Source: Nocardiopsis dassonvillei_B
GTDB taxonomy: Bacteria > Actinomycetota > Actinomycetes > Streptosporangiales > Streptosporangiaceae
DNA length: 64,000 nucleotides
Reading direction: 5' to 3'
NCBI RefSeq assembly: GCF_964273065.1
Contig: NZ_OZ186815.1
Coordinates: 5,208,001 to 5,272,000 of the forward strand
Under the pieces are notes generated by a model that saw only the letters and a program-made list of their open reading frames with translations, was not told the DNA's origin and did no database searches. The position numbers were made by a program, and so were the translations under genes. Positions 26,369 to 34,303 of this stretch are shown one piece after another; position 1 is the stretch's first letter; each line of letters begins with the position of its first letter.

Positions 26369-26396
26369 TCCTAGTGAACACCGTTCGGTGTCTCCG
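26369..26396 (-). promoter_or_regulatory. Promoter and TetR-type operator of the SDR pair
   Basis: On the minus strand GAGACA (-35-like) and TAGGAT (-10) are 16 bp apart. The spacer is filled by the perfect palindrome ACACCGTTCGGTGT (26379-26392), typical of TetR-family sites, implying repression. No TetR gene is adjacent; the regulator is elsewhere. Confidence 0.6.
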
Positions 26397-26450
26397 GGGC
26401 CGGTCCCGCGCACGGCCGCGGGGGCCCGCCCGGGCCTCTATCATGCGGGA

Positions 26451-26897
26451 ATGAGCGAACGGATGATGCGGACCGGCGGCGACCATCCCCAGCGCGGCGA
26501 GGTGCGGGAGATCCCCACCTCCCAGAACGCCACCGAACTCGTTTACGCCCCCGAGCGGGACGGCCTGGCCGACGCGGGCGAGATCGCCTGGACCTGGGTC
26601 CCCTTCGAGGAGGACCCCTCCCAGGGCAAGGACCGGCCGCTGCTGGTCGTGGGCCGCAAGGGCAGGCGCCTGCACGGGCTGATGCTGTCCTCGCAGCGCC
26701 CCGAGCAGTGGGAGCGCCAGGACTGGCTGCCCATCGGCTCCGGCCCCTGGGACCGCGAGGGCCGCGACTCCTACCTGCGGATGGACCGCCTCTTCGAGTT
26801 CGACGAGGACGACATCCGGCGCGAGGCCGCCGTCATGGACGAGAGGACCTTCTGGCTGGTCGCCGACGTCCTGCGCAGCCGCTACGGCTGGCGCTGA
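26451..26897 (+). CDS. PemK/MazF-like protein
   Basis: A 148-aa protein resembling actinobacterial members annotated as type II toxin-antitoxin PemK/MazF. The segment GEIAWTWVPFEEDPSQGKDRPLLVVGRK contains the family's 'G.I.W....P....KDRP.LV' pattern. The N-terminal 40 residues are extended and there is no antitoxin gene beside it, so toxicity is doubtful; it may be a solitary housekeeping relative. Start ATG 26451; ribosome site weak. Divergent from the SDR pair. Confidence 0.7.
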   Translation: MSERMMRTGGDHPQRGEVREIPTSQNATELVYAPERDGLADAGEIAWTWVPFEEDPSQGKDRPLLVVGRKGRRLHGLMLSSQRPEQWERQDWLPIGSGPWDREGRDSYLRMDRLFEFDEDDIRREAAVMDERTFWLVADVLRSRYGWR

Positions 26898-26902
26898 GCC
26901 CG

Positions 26903-26932
26903 GCCGCCGCGCCCGGACCCGGGCGCGGCGGC
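26903..26932 (+). terminator. Terminator after MazF-like gene
   Basis: Perfect 12-bp stem GCCGCCGCGCCC / GGGCGCGGCGGC with a 6-nt loop. Confidence 0.75.
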
Positions 26933-27124
26933 GGGGACCGGCCGGTGCGGCTCCCGCTCCGGTCCGGGCACCGTCCCGACCCGTGGACGCGGGCGGGCGG
27001 GGAGAGGGCCGGGCGGCGGAGGGGCCGGGCGGATAGGCTGGGGCGACCACCCCGGTCCGGCCCCTGCGACGCGGCAGGCCCCCGGGCGCGCGGGTGGCCC
27101 TCCCGAATCCGAGAGAGTAACGCC

Positions 27125-28399
27125 ATGAGTGACATCGAGCGCGAGGTCCGCGCGGTAGCCGAACGTGCGGGGGACGCGGCGGCCGACCTTGCCCCGCTCA
27201 GCCGGGCGGTCAAGGACGCCGCCCTGGAGGCGATCGCCGAGGCCCTGGTCAAGCGGGCCGACGAGATCACGGCCGCCAACGCCCAGGACGTGGCCCGGGC
27301 CCGTGAGGACGGCACCTCCGAGGCCATGATCGACCGCCTCACGCTGACCCCGCAGCGCATCGAGGCCATCGCCGACGCCGTCCGCGAGATCGTCGAGCTC
27401 CCCGACCCGGTGGGCGAGTCCGTGCGCGGCGGGGTGCTCCCCAACGGCCTGGACCTGCGCCAGATCCGGGTGCCGCTGGGCGTGGTGGGCATCATCTACG
27501 AGGGCCGCCCCAACGTCACGGTGGACGCCGCCGCGCTGTGCCTCAAGAGCGGCAACGCCGCCCTGCTGCGCGGCTCCTCCTCCGCCTACGACTCCAACAC
27601 CGCCATCGTCGCCGTCATCCGCGACGCCCTGGCGGGCACCGGCGTCCCGGTGGACGCCGTGCAGCTGGTGCCCGGCCGCACCCGCGAGTCCTCGCTGGCG
27701 CTGATGCGCGCCCGCGGCCTGGTCGACGTCCTCATCCCGCGCGGCGGCGGCTCCCTCATCCAGGCCGTGGTCCGCGACTCCACCGTCCCGGTCATCGAGA
27801 CCGGGGAGGGCCTGTGCCACGTGTACGTGGACGCCGAGGCCGACCTCGACAAGGCGGTGGCCATCACCGTCAACGCCAAGGCCCAGCGCTGCTCGGTGTG
27901 CAACTCCACCGAGACCCTGCTGGTGCACGAGGCCGTCGCCGAGGCGTTCCTGCCGCGCGTGCTGGCCGAGCTGGCCGACGCCGGCGTGACGGTGCACGGC
28001 GACGCCCGGGTGCGCGAGATCGCCGCCGCCCACGCCTCGCCCGCCACCGTGGTCGAGGCCACCGAGGAGGACTGGGCCACCGAGTACCTCTCCCTGGACC
28101 TGGCGGTCCGGGTCGTGCCCACCGTCGACGACGCGCTGGCGCACATCCGCCGCTACTCGACCAAGCACACCGAGGCCATCGTCACCGACTCGCTCAGGAC
28201 CTCCCGCTACTTCGTCTCCCGGGTGGACGCGGCCGCGGTGATGGTCAACGCCTCGACCCGCTTCACCGACGGCGGCGAGTTCGGATTCGGTGCGGAGATC
28301 GGCATCTCCACCCAGAAACTGCACGCCCGCGGTCCCATGGGCCTGACCGAGATGACCTCCACCAAGTACATCGTGACCGGTGACGGCCATGTGAAGTGA
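27125..28399 (+). CDS. proA: Gamma-glutamyl phosphate reductase
   Basis: A 424-aa NADPH enzyme reducing glutamyl-5-phosphate to glutamate semialdehyde, second step of proline synthesis after ProB. Aldehyde-dehydrogenase fold with PLGVVGIIYEGRPNVT, PRGGGSLI and the catalytic-Cys block KAQRCSVCNSTETLL; the C-terminal TDGGEFGFGAEIGISTQKLHARGPMG (described by key residues GAEIGIST) is typical. The ATG follows GAGAGAGTAACGCC. Separated from proB by five genes. Confidence 0.95.
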   Translation: MSDIEREVRAVAERAGDAAADLAPLSRAVKDAALEAIAEALVKRADEITAANAQDVARAREDGTSEAMIDRLTLTPQRIEAIADAVREIVELPDPVGESVRGGVLPNGLDLRQIRVPLGVVGIIYEGRPNVTVDAAALCLKSGNAALLRGSSSAYDSNTAIVAVIRDALAGTGVPVDAVQLVPGRTRESSLALMRARGLVDVLIPRGGGSLIQAVVRDSTVPVIETGEGLCHVYVDAEADLDKAVAITVNAKAQRCSVCNSTETLLVHEAVAEAFLPRVLAELADAGVTVHGDARVREIAAAHASPATVVEATEEDWATEYLSLDLAVRVVPTVDDALAHIRRYSTKHTEAIVTDSLRTSRYFVSRVDAAAVMVNASTRFTDGGEFGFGAEIGISTQKLHARGPMGLTEMTSTKYIVTGDGHVK

Positions 28400-28412
28400 G
28401 ACACCTTCGGCC

Positions 28413-28448
28413 GGGGGCCGTCGCGGACCGGTGTCCGCGGCGGCCCCC
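28413..28448 (+). terminator. Terminator after proA
   Basis: 16-bp stem (one G-T pair) GGGGGCCGTCGCGGAC / GTCCGCGGCGGCCCCC with loop CGGT, 13 nt past the stop. Confidence 0.8.
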
Positions 28449-28673
28449 GCCGTCTCTCCCACCTGCCGGTACGCCTCGGAGGCGGTGCAGGGGCCCCCTT
28501 GCCACCTGGTCCGTTTTCCCGGTGGAAACCTGGACAGAAGAGAATCTTCGCTCAGCACGTATTCCCAAAGCGCCCAGGGCTCGGTACTTTCGCTGGGGTC
28601 TCTTCCGGCGCTCTTCCCCGCTCGTGCCACGGGAGCGTCCCCCACCCCGGCCACGCTGAAAGGAACCCCCCGT

Positions 28674-29645
28674 ATGAAGATCCGGAGCTCGGTCGCAGCC
28701 GCCGCCACGGCCGCCCTGGCCGTCGGCGGTATCACGCTCATGGCCGCCCCCGCCCAGGCGGACCTGGTCACGCTCTGCTCGGGCCACGGCGGCGCCATCA
28801 CGCTGCCCACCGACCTGGCGGTCCCCGCCGGCAAGAGCTGCTTCCTGGACGGCACCGTCATCCAGGGCGACGTCACCGTCCGCAAGGGCGGCAACCTGCA
28901 CATCCTGGGCGGTGAGATCCAGGGCACGGTCACCGTGCAGCAGGACGCCTACTTCGACGCCTCCGACACCTCCGTCGGCGGCCGCGTCGTCAACCGCGGC
29001 TCCTACGGCACCTACCTGGAGGAGAGCACCGCCGCCGACGCCCTGCGCGCCGTCCCGGTCGAGGGGGCCGCCAACGACGGGTTCGCGTTCGTCGTCGACT
29101 CCTCCGTCAAGAACATCAACGCCGAGACCGGCGCCGTCTACGTCGAGGGCTCCCGGATCGGCGGTGCCGTCAAGGGCACCGGCGTCGAGTACGTCGACAT
29201 CTACGACTCCGTCGTGCGCGGCGCGCTCACCGTCACCGGGGCCGCCTCCGGCGGCATCCTCTGCGACAGCGAGGTCATCGGCGCGGCGTCCTACACCGAC
29301 GGCGCGGGCCCGGTCGCCGTGGGCGCGGGCGCCCAGGCGGGCTTCTGCTCGTCGGTCAACTACATCGACGGCAAGCTGACCGTCACCGGCATCTCCGGCG
29401 GCGCCTACATCGACAACAACATCATCGGTGGCGACCTGGTCGCGTCGGGCAACACCCCGACCGCCCAGATCGGCGACAACAACCGCGTCCGCGGCGACAT
29501 CCTCACCCAGGAGGTGGCGCTGCGCTCCTTCAGCACCGCCGTGGTGGAGGAGTTCGAGGCGCACGAGGGCGACCTGGTCGAGGAGGTCGAGGCCGCCCGC
29601 GCCGAGACCGTCGACGAGGCCATGGCCGCCGGCCCGGCCTTCTAG
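28674..29645 (+). CDS. Secreted beta-helix-like protein
   Basis: A 323-aa exported protein: signal peptide with AxA site at APAQA (residue about 29), then repeating short strands rich in G-x-V-x-V (GDVTVRKGGNLHI, GTVTVQQDAYF, GALTVTGAASGG, GKLTVTGISGG), which looks like a right-handed beta-helix of the bactofilin/polymer-forming kind. Three cysteines occur in the mature part. The last 45 residues are acidic and probably helical (VEEFEAHEGDLVEEVEAAR). No enzyme motif. The ATG follows GAAAGGAACC. A cell-surface or matrix role is an inference. Confidence 0.75.
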   Translation: MKIRSSVAAAATAALAVGGITLMAAPAQADLVTLCSGHGGAITLPTDLAVPAGKSCFLDGTVIQGDVTVRKGGNLHILGGEIQGTVTVQQDAYFDASDTSVGGRVVNRGSYGTYLEESTAADALRAVPVEGAANDGFAFVVDSSVKNINAETGAVYVEGSRIGGAVKGTGVEYVDIYDSVVRGALTVTGAASGGILCDSEVIGAASYTDGAGPVAVGAGAQAGFCSSVNYIDGKLTVTGISGGAYIDNNIIGGDLVASGNTPTAQIGDNNRVRGDILTQEVALRSFSTAVVEEFEAHEGDLVEEVEAARAETVDEAMAAGPAF

Positions 29646-29676
29646 GAGCACCGGACCGCACCACCGCACCGCGCAC

Positions 29677-29740
29677 ATCGGCGCCGCCGGCACCCCGCCG
29701 ACGGCGCCGATTCCCGTTCGCCGCCGGCAGGCGGCGAACG
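29677..29740 (+). terminator. Tandem hairpins after secreted protein gene
   Basis: Two back-to-back stems: ATCGGCGCCG/CGGCGCCGAT (29677-29711) and CGTTCGCCGCC/GGCGGCGAACG (29715-29740, loop GGCA). Both are perfect. Confidence 0.75.
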
Positions 29741-29815
29741 GCGGGGCGGCACCGGCACGGACCCGCGGGCTGCTACGGTGCGGGGCGACCGCGCAGCCGC
29801 AGGAAGAGAGAGCCC

Positions 29816-30559
29816 ATGCCCACCACCGAGCCCTACGGCGACCACCCCAGCGGCATCGTCCACCGCTGGGATCCGGCGGGCGGGAGCGGCGGGGGAGCGG
29901 GCGGTCCCGCGCCGGTGGCCGTGCTGCTGCACGGCGGCTGGTGGCGCGACCTGCACGACGCCTCGCTCATGGACCCGATCGCCCGCGACCTCAGCGCGGC
30001 GGGGTGGGCGGTGTGGAACGTCGAGTACCGGCGCACGGGGCGCGACGGCGGCGGCTGGCCGCGGACCTCCGACGACGTGAACGCCGCCCTGCGGTGGATC
30101 GGCCGCGCCCTGCGGGCCGCGCCGGAGCGCTACGACGCCTCCCGGGTGGTGGGCGTCGGCCACTCCGCGGGCGGACACCTGGCCCTGCTCAACGCCCTGG
30201 ACCCGGACACCCCGGTCACCGAGGTGGTCGCCCTGGCGCCCATCACCGACCTGGAGCGCTGCGCCCGGGCCGGGCTCGGCGAGGGCGCGGTCGAGCCCTT
30301 CCTGGGGCCGGACCCCGGGGCGGAGGTGTACGAGGAGTCCTCTCCGCTGCACCGGGTCCCCCTCGGGCGGCCCCAGCTGGTGGTGCACGGCGGTGCCGAC
30401 CAGCGTGTCCCGGTCGCGCACAGCCGCGACTACGTGGCGGCGGCCCGTGCGGCGGGCGACCGGGTGGAGTACCAGGAGCCGGCCGGGGCCGACCACTTCG
30501 CGGTCATCGACCCGGGACACGAGGCATGGAGCGAGGTGCGCGCCCACCTGGAGCGGTGA
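29816..30559 (+). CDS. Alpha/beta hydrolase
   Basis: A 247-aa cytoplasmic hydrolase. The oxyanion region is LLHGGWW, the nucleophile elbow GHSAGGH (Ser about residue 117), the acid in GGADQRVPV and the His in ADHFAVIDP. The HGGWW plus GHSAGGH pattern resembles kynurenine-formamidase- or esterase-type members. The ATG follows AGGAAGAGAG. Single-gene unit between hairpins. Confidence 0.85.
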   Translation: MPTTEPYGDHPSGIVHRWDPAGGSGGGAGGPAPVAVLLHGGWWRDLHDASLMDPIARDLSAAGWAVWNVEYRRTGRDGGGWPRTSDDVNAALRWIGRALRAAPERYDASRVVGVGHSAGGHLALLNALDPDTPVTEVVALAPITDLERCARAGLGEGAVEPFLGPDPGAEVYEESSPLHRVPLGRPQLVVHGGADQRVPVAHSRDYVAAARAAGDRVEYQEPAGADHFAVIDPGHEAWSEVRAHLER

Positions 30560-30592
30560 GCGCCCGGAGCCCGGGGCGGCAGGAACGGGGGA

Positions 30593-30615
30593 GGGGCGGC
30601 CCGCCGGACCGCCCC
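30593..30615. terminator. Convergent terminator
   Basis: GGGGCGG / CCGCCCC stem with 9-nt loop between the hydrolase and the M48 protease gene. Confidence 0.5.
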
Positions 30616-30636
30616 CGCCACCCGGTCCGCGCAGAC

Positions 30637-31692
30637 CTAGTTGTTCGTGCTCTGGCCCTGCTCGCCGCGCGAGGAGCCGTTGCGCCAGCGGTCGGCCACC
30701 GTGTCGAAGATCTTCCCGCCCGCGCTGGCCGCGCTGCCCGCGACGTCGCGCAGGGTCCCCAGCAGCGGGTCGCCGGTGCGCTCCCAGGCCTCCTTGTACG
30801 ACTTGGCGGCGTTGCGCGCCTCCTCGCCGACCCGGGCGTCCTTGTCGGTGGAGCGGCGCGGGTAGTCGCCGTCGAGGATGCGCCGGTAGGAGCCGTCCTC
30901 CACCCAGCGGTCCAGCTCGGCCAGCCGCACCACCGCGAACGGGTGGGTCTGGCCGACCAGGCTGAGCAGCTTGAGGAGCCCGTCGCGGGCGTCGCCGCCC
31001 CGCTCGTACTCGCGGGCCTGCTCCAGGAACGCGTCGGGGTTCATCTCCGCCAGGCGCGAGCCGCCCGCCAGCTTCATCAGCGCGCGCTTGCCGGCTTCGG
31101 GGTCCTGGGCCGCGAGGATGCCCGCGCGGTCGCAGGACAGCTCGGACTTGCGGTACCACTCCTCCAGGGCGGCCACGATGGCCTGGAGGCCGATGTAGCC
31201 CAGCGGCACCCACGCCACCCGGGTGGCCAGCCGGATCAGGGCCAGCAGCATGGTGCGGTACACGGCGTGGCCGCTGAGGATGTGGCCCACCTCGTGGCCG
31301 ATGACGAACCGCTGCTCGTCGGCCTCCAGCAGGTCGAACAGGCCCGTGGTCATGACGATGAAGGGCTTCTGGCTGCCGATCGCCATGGCGTTGGGCCGGG
31401 GGTTCATCTGGATGTACAGCTCCGGGACCTCGTCCAGGTCCAGGACGTAGGCGGCGTCGCGCACGTAGTCGTACACGTGCGGGAACTGGGTGGGGCCGAC
31501 GCGGACCGCGCTGGACAGGAACATCAGGCGCAGGGCGCGCTCGTTGAAGAGGCCGGAGAGGCGCTTGAAGACCTCGTCGAAGCCGCGCAGGGACCGCAAC
31601 GCGACCAGGGCGCCGCGGTCGGCTGGGTGCTCGTAGGCGCGGGGCGAGATGTCGGAGAGCCGGACACGGACGCGATCTGGTGAGTTGGACAT
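30637..31692 (-). CDS. M48-family zinc metallopeptidase
   Basis: A 351-aa peptidase. The zinc motif HEVGH is near residue 133, with a further glutamate ligand likely in YRKSELSCDRAG, as in HtpX/Ste24-type enzymes. A hydrophobic stretch (LLALIRLATRVAWVPLGYIGL) after HEVGH could be one membrane-associated hairpin, but there is no N-terminal signal. The C-terminal 60 residues are charged and low-complexity. The likely role is turnover of membrane or misfolded proteins. Divergent from nadD. Confidence 0.85.
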   Translation of the reverse strand: MSNSPDRVRVRLSDISPRAYEHPADRGALVALRSLRGFDEVFKRLSGLFNERALRLMFLSSAVRVGPTQFPHVYDYVRDAAYVLDLDEVPELYIQMNPRPNAMAIGSQKPFIVMTTGLFDLLEADEQRFVIGHEVGHILSGHAVYRTMLLALIRLATRVAWVPLGYIGLQAIVAALEEWYRKSELSCDRAGILAAQDPEAGKRALMKLAGGSRLAEMNPDAFLEQAREYERGGDARDGLLKLLSLVGQTHPFAVVRLAELDRWVEDGSYRRILDGDYPRRSTDKDARVGEEARNAAKSYKEAWERTGDPLLGTLRDVAGSAASAGGKIFDTVADRWRNGSSRGEQGQSTNN

Positions 31693-32036
31693 ACCGGCAT
31701 GCTATGCGTCGGGATCGCGCTTGGCCACGCTTTCGGGGCAACGAGATATGACGCGTTTCTCCGGGTGGCGGCGGAACCCGAGGTGGCGGCGGGGAAGGGG
31801 CCGCCGGGGACCGGACGGGGGCGGAACCGGAATCGGGGGAAGGTCAGGGGGAACCCGGGCGCGTCTCAGGGCCGGACGCCTCCCGCCGGCGGGGAAGGAA
31901 GCAGGGCCCGCGATCGTTGTCCGTGTGCACCGGCGGATCGGGAGAACAGGGATATAAGGTGCGGTGTTCTCCAGCGGTGTCGGCTAATCTCGGTTGGCCG
32001 ATTCCGGCACACCGGACCGAGGAACGGAGCAGTCGA
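31693..32036. promoter_or_regulatory. Divergent region between M48 protease and nadD
   Basis: 344 bp with no gene. Possible + strand -10 boxes are TATAAG (31953-31958) and TAATCT (about 31985). No clear -35 or operator was found. Confidence 0.35.
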
Positions 32037-32672
32037 GTGGTGCACGAGGACAACAGGGGACAGGGGCCCGCAGGAGCGGGCCGGCCTCCCCGCATCGGCA
32101 TCATGGGCGGCACCTTCGACCCCATCCACCACGGCCACCTCGTCGCCGCCAGTGAGGTCGCCCACCTCTTCGAGCTGGACGAGGTGGTGTTCGTCCCCAC
32201 CGGGCGGCCCTGGCAGAAGGACCCGCAGAAGGTCACCCCGCCGGAGGACCGCTACCTCATGACGGTCATCGCCACCGCGGAGAACCCGCAGTTCCGGGTG
32301 GACCGCATAGAGATCGACCGCGACGGGCCGACCTACACGATCGACACGCTGCGCCAGATGCGGGCCTCCTACGGCCCCGACGTGGAACTGTTCTTCATCA
32401 CGGGGGCCGACGCGCTGGGCGCCATCCTGGGATGGCAGAACGCGGATGAACTTTTCGAGCTCGCGCATTTCGTAGGCTGTAACCGTCCCGGTCACCGGCT
32501 CAGCGACACCGGGCTCCCCGCGGGGAAGGTCTCCCTGGTGGAGGTCCCGGCGCTGGCCATCTCCTCGACCGAGTGCCGCGAACGCGTGCGCAAGGGCGAA
32601 CCCATCTGGTACCTGGTCCCGGACGGCATCGTCCGCTACATCAACAAGACCGGGCTCTACCAAGACCGCTGA
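32037..32672 (+). CDS. nadD: Nicotinate-nucleotide adenylyltransferase
   Basis: A 211-aa enzyme that adenylates nicotinate mononucleotide in NAD synthesis. The nucleotidyltransferase motif is GGTFDPIHHGH (about residues 23-33) and the C-terminal motif is ISSTECRERV (ISSTxIR form). The tandem GTG codons at 32037/32040 are candidate starts; a start at 32103 would cut the first beta strand. In many actinomycetes an LCP-family gene lies between nadD and rsfS; here rsfS follows directly. Confidence 0.94.
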   Translation: MVHEDNRGQGPAGAGRPPRIGIMGGTFDPIHHGHLVAASEVAHLFELDEVVFVPTGRPWQKDPQKVTPPEDRYLMTVIATAENPQFRVDRIEIDRDGPTYTIDTLRQMRASYGPDVELFFITGADALGAILGWQNADELFELAHFVGCNRPGHRLSDTGLPAGKVSLVEVPALAISSTECRERVRKGEPIWYLVPDGIVRYINKTGLYQDR

Positions 32673-32689
32673 AAGGCAGCAAGCACAAC

Positions 32690-33088
32690 GTGACAGCCAC
32701 CGACAGGGCGCTGGAAATGGTCAAGGTCGCCGCAGAGGCCGCCTCCGACAAGCTCGCCCAGGAGATCATCGCCTACGACGTCAGCGAGCAGCTCGTCATC
32801 ACCGAGGCCTTCGTGCTCTGCTCGGCGCCCAACGACCGCCAGGTCCGCGCGATCGTCGACGAGATCGAGGACCAGCTGCGCCTCAAGTCCGGCGTCAAGC
32901 CGGTCCGCCGCGAGGGCGAGCGCGACGGGCGCTGGGTGCTGCTGGACTACGCCGACATCGTCGTGCACATCCAGCACGAGGAGGAGCGCGGCTACTACGG
33001 GCTCGAGCGCCTGTGGAAGGACTGCCCGACCATCGAACTGCCCGAGAGCGCCCGCGGCGCCGAGCGCACCCCGCTCGACGAGCAGTGA
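32690..33088 (+). CDS. rsfS: Ribosome silencing factor RsfS
   Basis: A 132-aa factor that binds L14 and blocks subunit joining in starvation. Family blocks: VVIxD-type AEIIAYDVSEQ, APNDRQVRAIVDEIE, GWVLLDYADIVVHI-like (RWVLLDYADIVVHIQ) and YYGLERLW. GTG start 17 bp after nadD, so co-transcribed with it. Confidence 0.95.
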   Translation: MTATDRALEMVKVAAEAASDKLAQEIIAYDVSEQLVITEAFVLCSAPNDRQVRAIVDEIEDQLRLKSGVKPVRREGERDGRWVLLDYADIVVHIQHEEERGYYGLERLWKDCPTIELPESARGAERTPLDEQ

Positions 33089-33158
33089 CCGGACCGCCGC
33101 CCCGGCGACGGGGTGGGCCGGTCCTCCGACACATCCCCGAGTGGAGAGACGCACCAAG

Positions 33159-33782
33159 GTGACCGACACCCGTCGCGTGCTGTTCTGGCGGCACGGCCGT
33201 ACCGCGTGGAACGTGGAGAACCGCTTCCAGGGGCAGACCGACATCGAGCTCGACAGGGTCGGACACGCCCAGGCCGAACGGGCGGGGCGGCTGCTCGCCA
33301 CCCTGAAGCCCGACCTGATCGTGGCCTCCGACCTCAAACGGGCCGCCGACACGGCCGGCTACCTCAGCCGGGCCGCGGAGCTGCCCGTCGAGTACGACAA
33401 GGGGCTGCGCGAGCGGTTCGGCGGGTCCTGGGAGGGGTTCACCGGCAAGGAGCTGGCGGAGCGCTGGCCCGACCGGCACCCGCGCATGGACATCCCCGAC
33501 GGGGAGCCGATCGGGGACGTGGGCGACCGCATGGACGCCGCCGTCCAGCGGGCGCTGTCCCGGACCCCCGAGGGCGGACTCCTCGTCGTGGTCAGCCACG
33601 GCGCGGCACTGCGCGTGGGGATCTCCCGCATGCTGGGGATCCCCGACGAGCAGCGCGAGATCCTCGGGCCGCTCAGCAACTGCTGCTGGTCGGTGCTCCA
33701 GCCGCGCAGGGACCACTGGAGGCTCATGGAGCACAACGCCGCCAGCCTGCCCGAACCGGTGGTGCTCAGCGACGACGCGTAA
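33159..33782 (+). CDS. Histidine phosphatase family protein
   Basis: A 207-aa phosphoglycerate-mutase-like phosphatase. RHG motif in FWRHGRTAWN (catalytic His about residue 12) and second His in VVVSHGAALR. The substrate is unknown; the family includes broad phosphatases and cofactor-dependent mutases. The GTG at 33159 is chosen because GGAGAG sits about 10 nt upstream; another GTG at 33141 overlaps that site. Follows rsfS as in other actinomycetes and ends the conserved core block before tRNA-Ala. Confidence 0.9.
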   Translation: MTDTRRVLFWRHGRTAWNVENRFQGQTDIELDRVGHAQAERAGRLLATLKPDLIVASDLKRAADTAGYLSRAAELPVEYDKGLRERFGGSWEGFTGKELAERWPDRHPRMDIPDGEPIGDVGDRMDAAVQRALSRTPEGGLLVVVSHGAALRVGISRMLGIPDEQREILGPLSNCCWSVLQPRRDHWRLMEHNAASLPEPVVLSDDA

Positions 33783-33787
33783 TCCGT

Positions 33788-33817
33788 TTCGACGTTCGGA
33801 CGGGATTCCGCTATGGT
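33788..33817 (+). promoter_or_regulatory. tRNA-Ala promoter (candidate)
   Basis: TTCGAC (33788-33793) and TATGGT (33812-33817) are separated by 18 bp, upstream of the tRNA gene. Confidence 0.45.
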
Positions 33818-33862
33818 GTGGGAGTCGGCAGCGCACCGAAGGGTGCGAGGTCCGACTCCCAC
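33818..33862 (+). repeat. Nested hairpin abutting tRNA-Ala
   Basis: GTGGGAGTCGG pairs with CCGACTCCCAC, enclosing a second stem GCGCACC/GGGTGCG. It ends 2 nt before the tRNA 5' end, so it would be a structured 5' leader of the precursor. The other tRNA-Ala copy lacks it. Confidence 0.6.
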
Positions 33863-33864
33863 AA

Positions 33865-33937
33865 GGGGCTATGGCGCAGTTGGTAGCGCGCCTCCATGGC
33901 ATGGAGGAGGTCTGGGGTTCGAATCCCCATAGCTCCA
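33865..33937 (+). tRNA. tRNA-Ala(GGC), copy 1
   Basis: 73-nt cloverleaf. The acceptor stem is GGGGCTA/TAGCTCC with discriminator A. The anticodon arm is CCTCC-ATGGCAT-GGAGG with anticodon GGC, and the T-arm holds GGTTCGAATCC. The CCA end is not encoded. Identical to 52785-52857. Confidence 0.97.
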
Positions 33938-33947
33938 CTCGACTCTG

Positions 33948-33992
33948 AGACGACCCTGCTCGGGGGCCTTCGGCCGCCTCGCAGGGTCGTCT
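33948..33992 (+). terminator. Terminator of tRNA-Ala copy 1
   Basis: Perfect 12-bp stem AGACGACCCTGC / GCAGGGTCGTCT enclosing an inner GGCC-TTC-GGCC hairpin, then TTCGTTGTG. Confidence 0.75.
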
Positions 33993-34277
33993 TCGTTGTG
34001 CCTGCCGGGGGGAGACCCCCCGATCCCCCCGAGGTGACCCCCTGGGGCGGGGCCATCTGTATCGGAATGCTTGCGCGGGGTCCTCCCGCATCGTGTGCGG
34101 GCTGGACCCGCGGTGGGCTCTGCTCGCGTGTTGGACGCGCTCGCGGGGTCGTCTTGGTCGTGTCTGCCGGGGGGAGGCCCCCCGATCCCCCCGAGGTGAC
34201 CCCCTGGGGCGGGGCCATCTGTATCGGAATGCTTGCGCGGGGTCCTCCCGCATCGTGTGCGGGCTGGACCCGCGGTG
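33978..34277 (+). repeat. Tandem 138-bp repeat (period 162) after tRNA-Ala
   Basis: 33978-34115 recurs at 34140-34277 with only a few changes; 34018-34115 and 34180-34277 look identical. Related partial copies follow the second tRNA-Ala (52866-52960) and lie at 53065-53165. The 366-bp stretch 33938-34303 contains nothing else. Confidence 0.85.
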
Positions 34278-34303
34278 CGGCTCCGCCGGGGGCTCCGGGG
34301 TTC

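Noticed and set aside
26451..26897. A complete MazF/antitoxin pair
   Set aside because: No small antitoxin gene is found on either side; only a solitary MazF-like protein is supported.
33811..34218. Minus-strand reading through tRNA-Ala giving GIRTPDLLHAMEARYQLRHSP
   Set aside because: It is a translation of the tRNA itself and is a well-known spurious database protein; the second copy at 52719-53336 gives the same sequence.
33965..34300. Open frames with Gly/Pro/Ser repeats across the tandem repeat
   Set aside because: They only follow the repeat's own sequence, with no start site, no codon bias and a repeat-derived composition.
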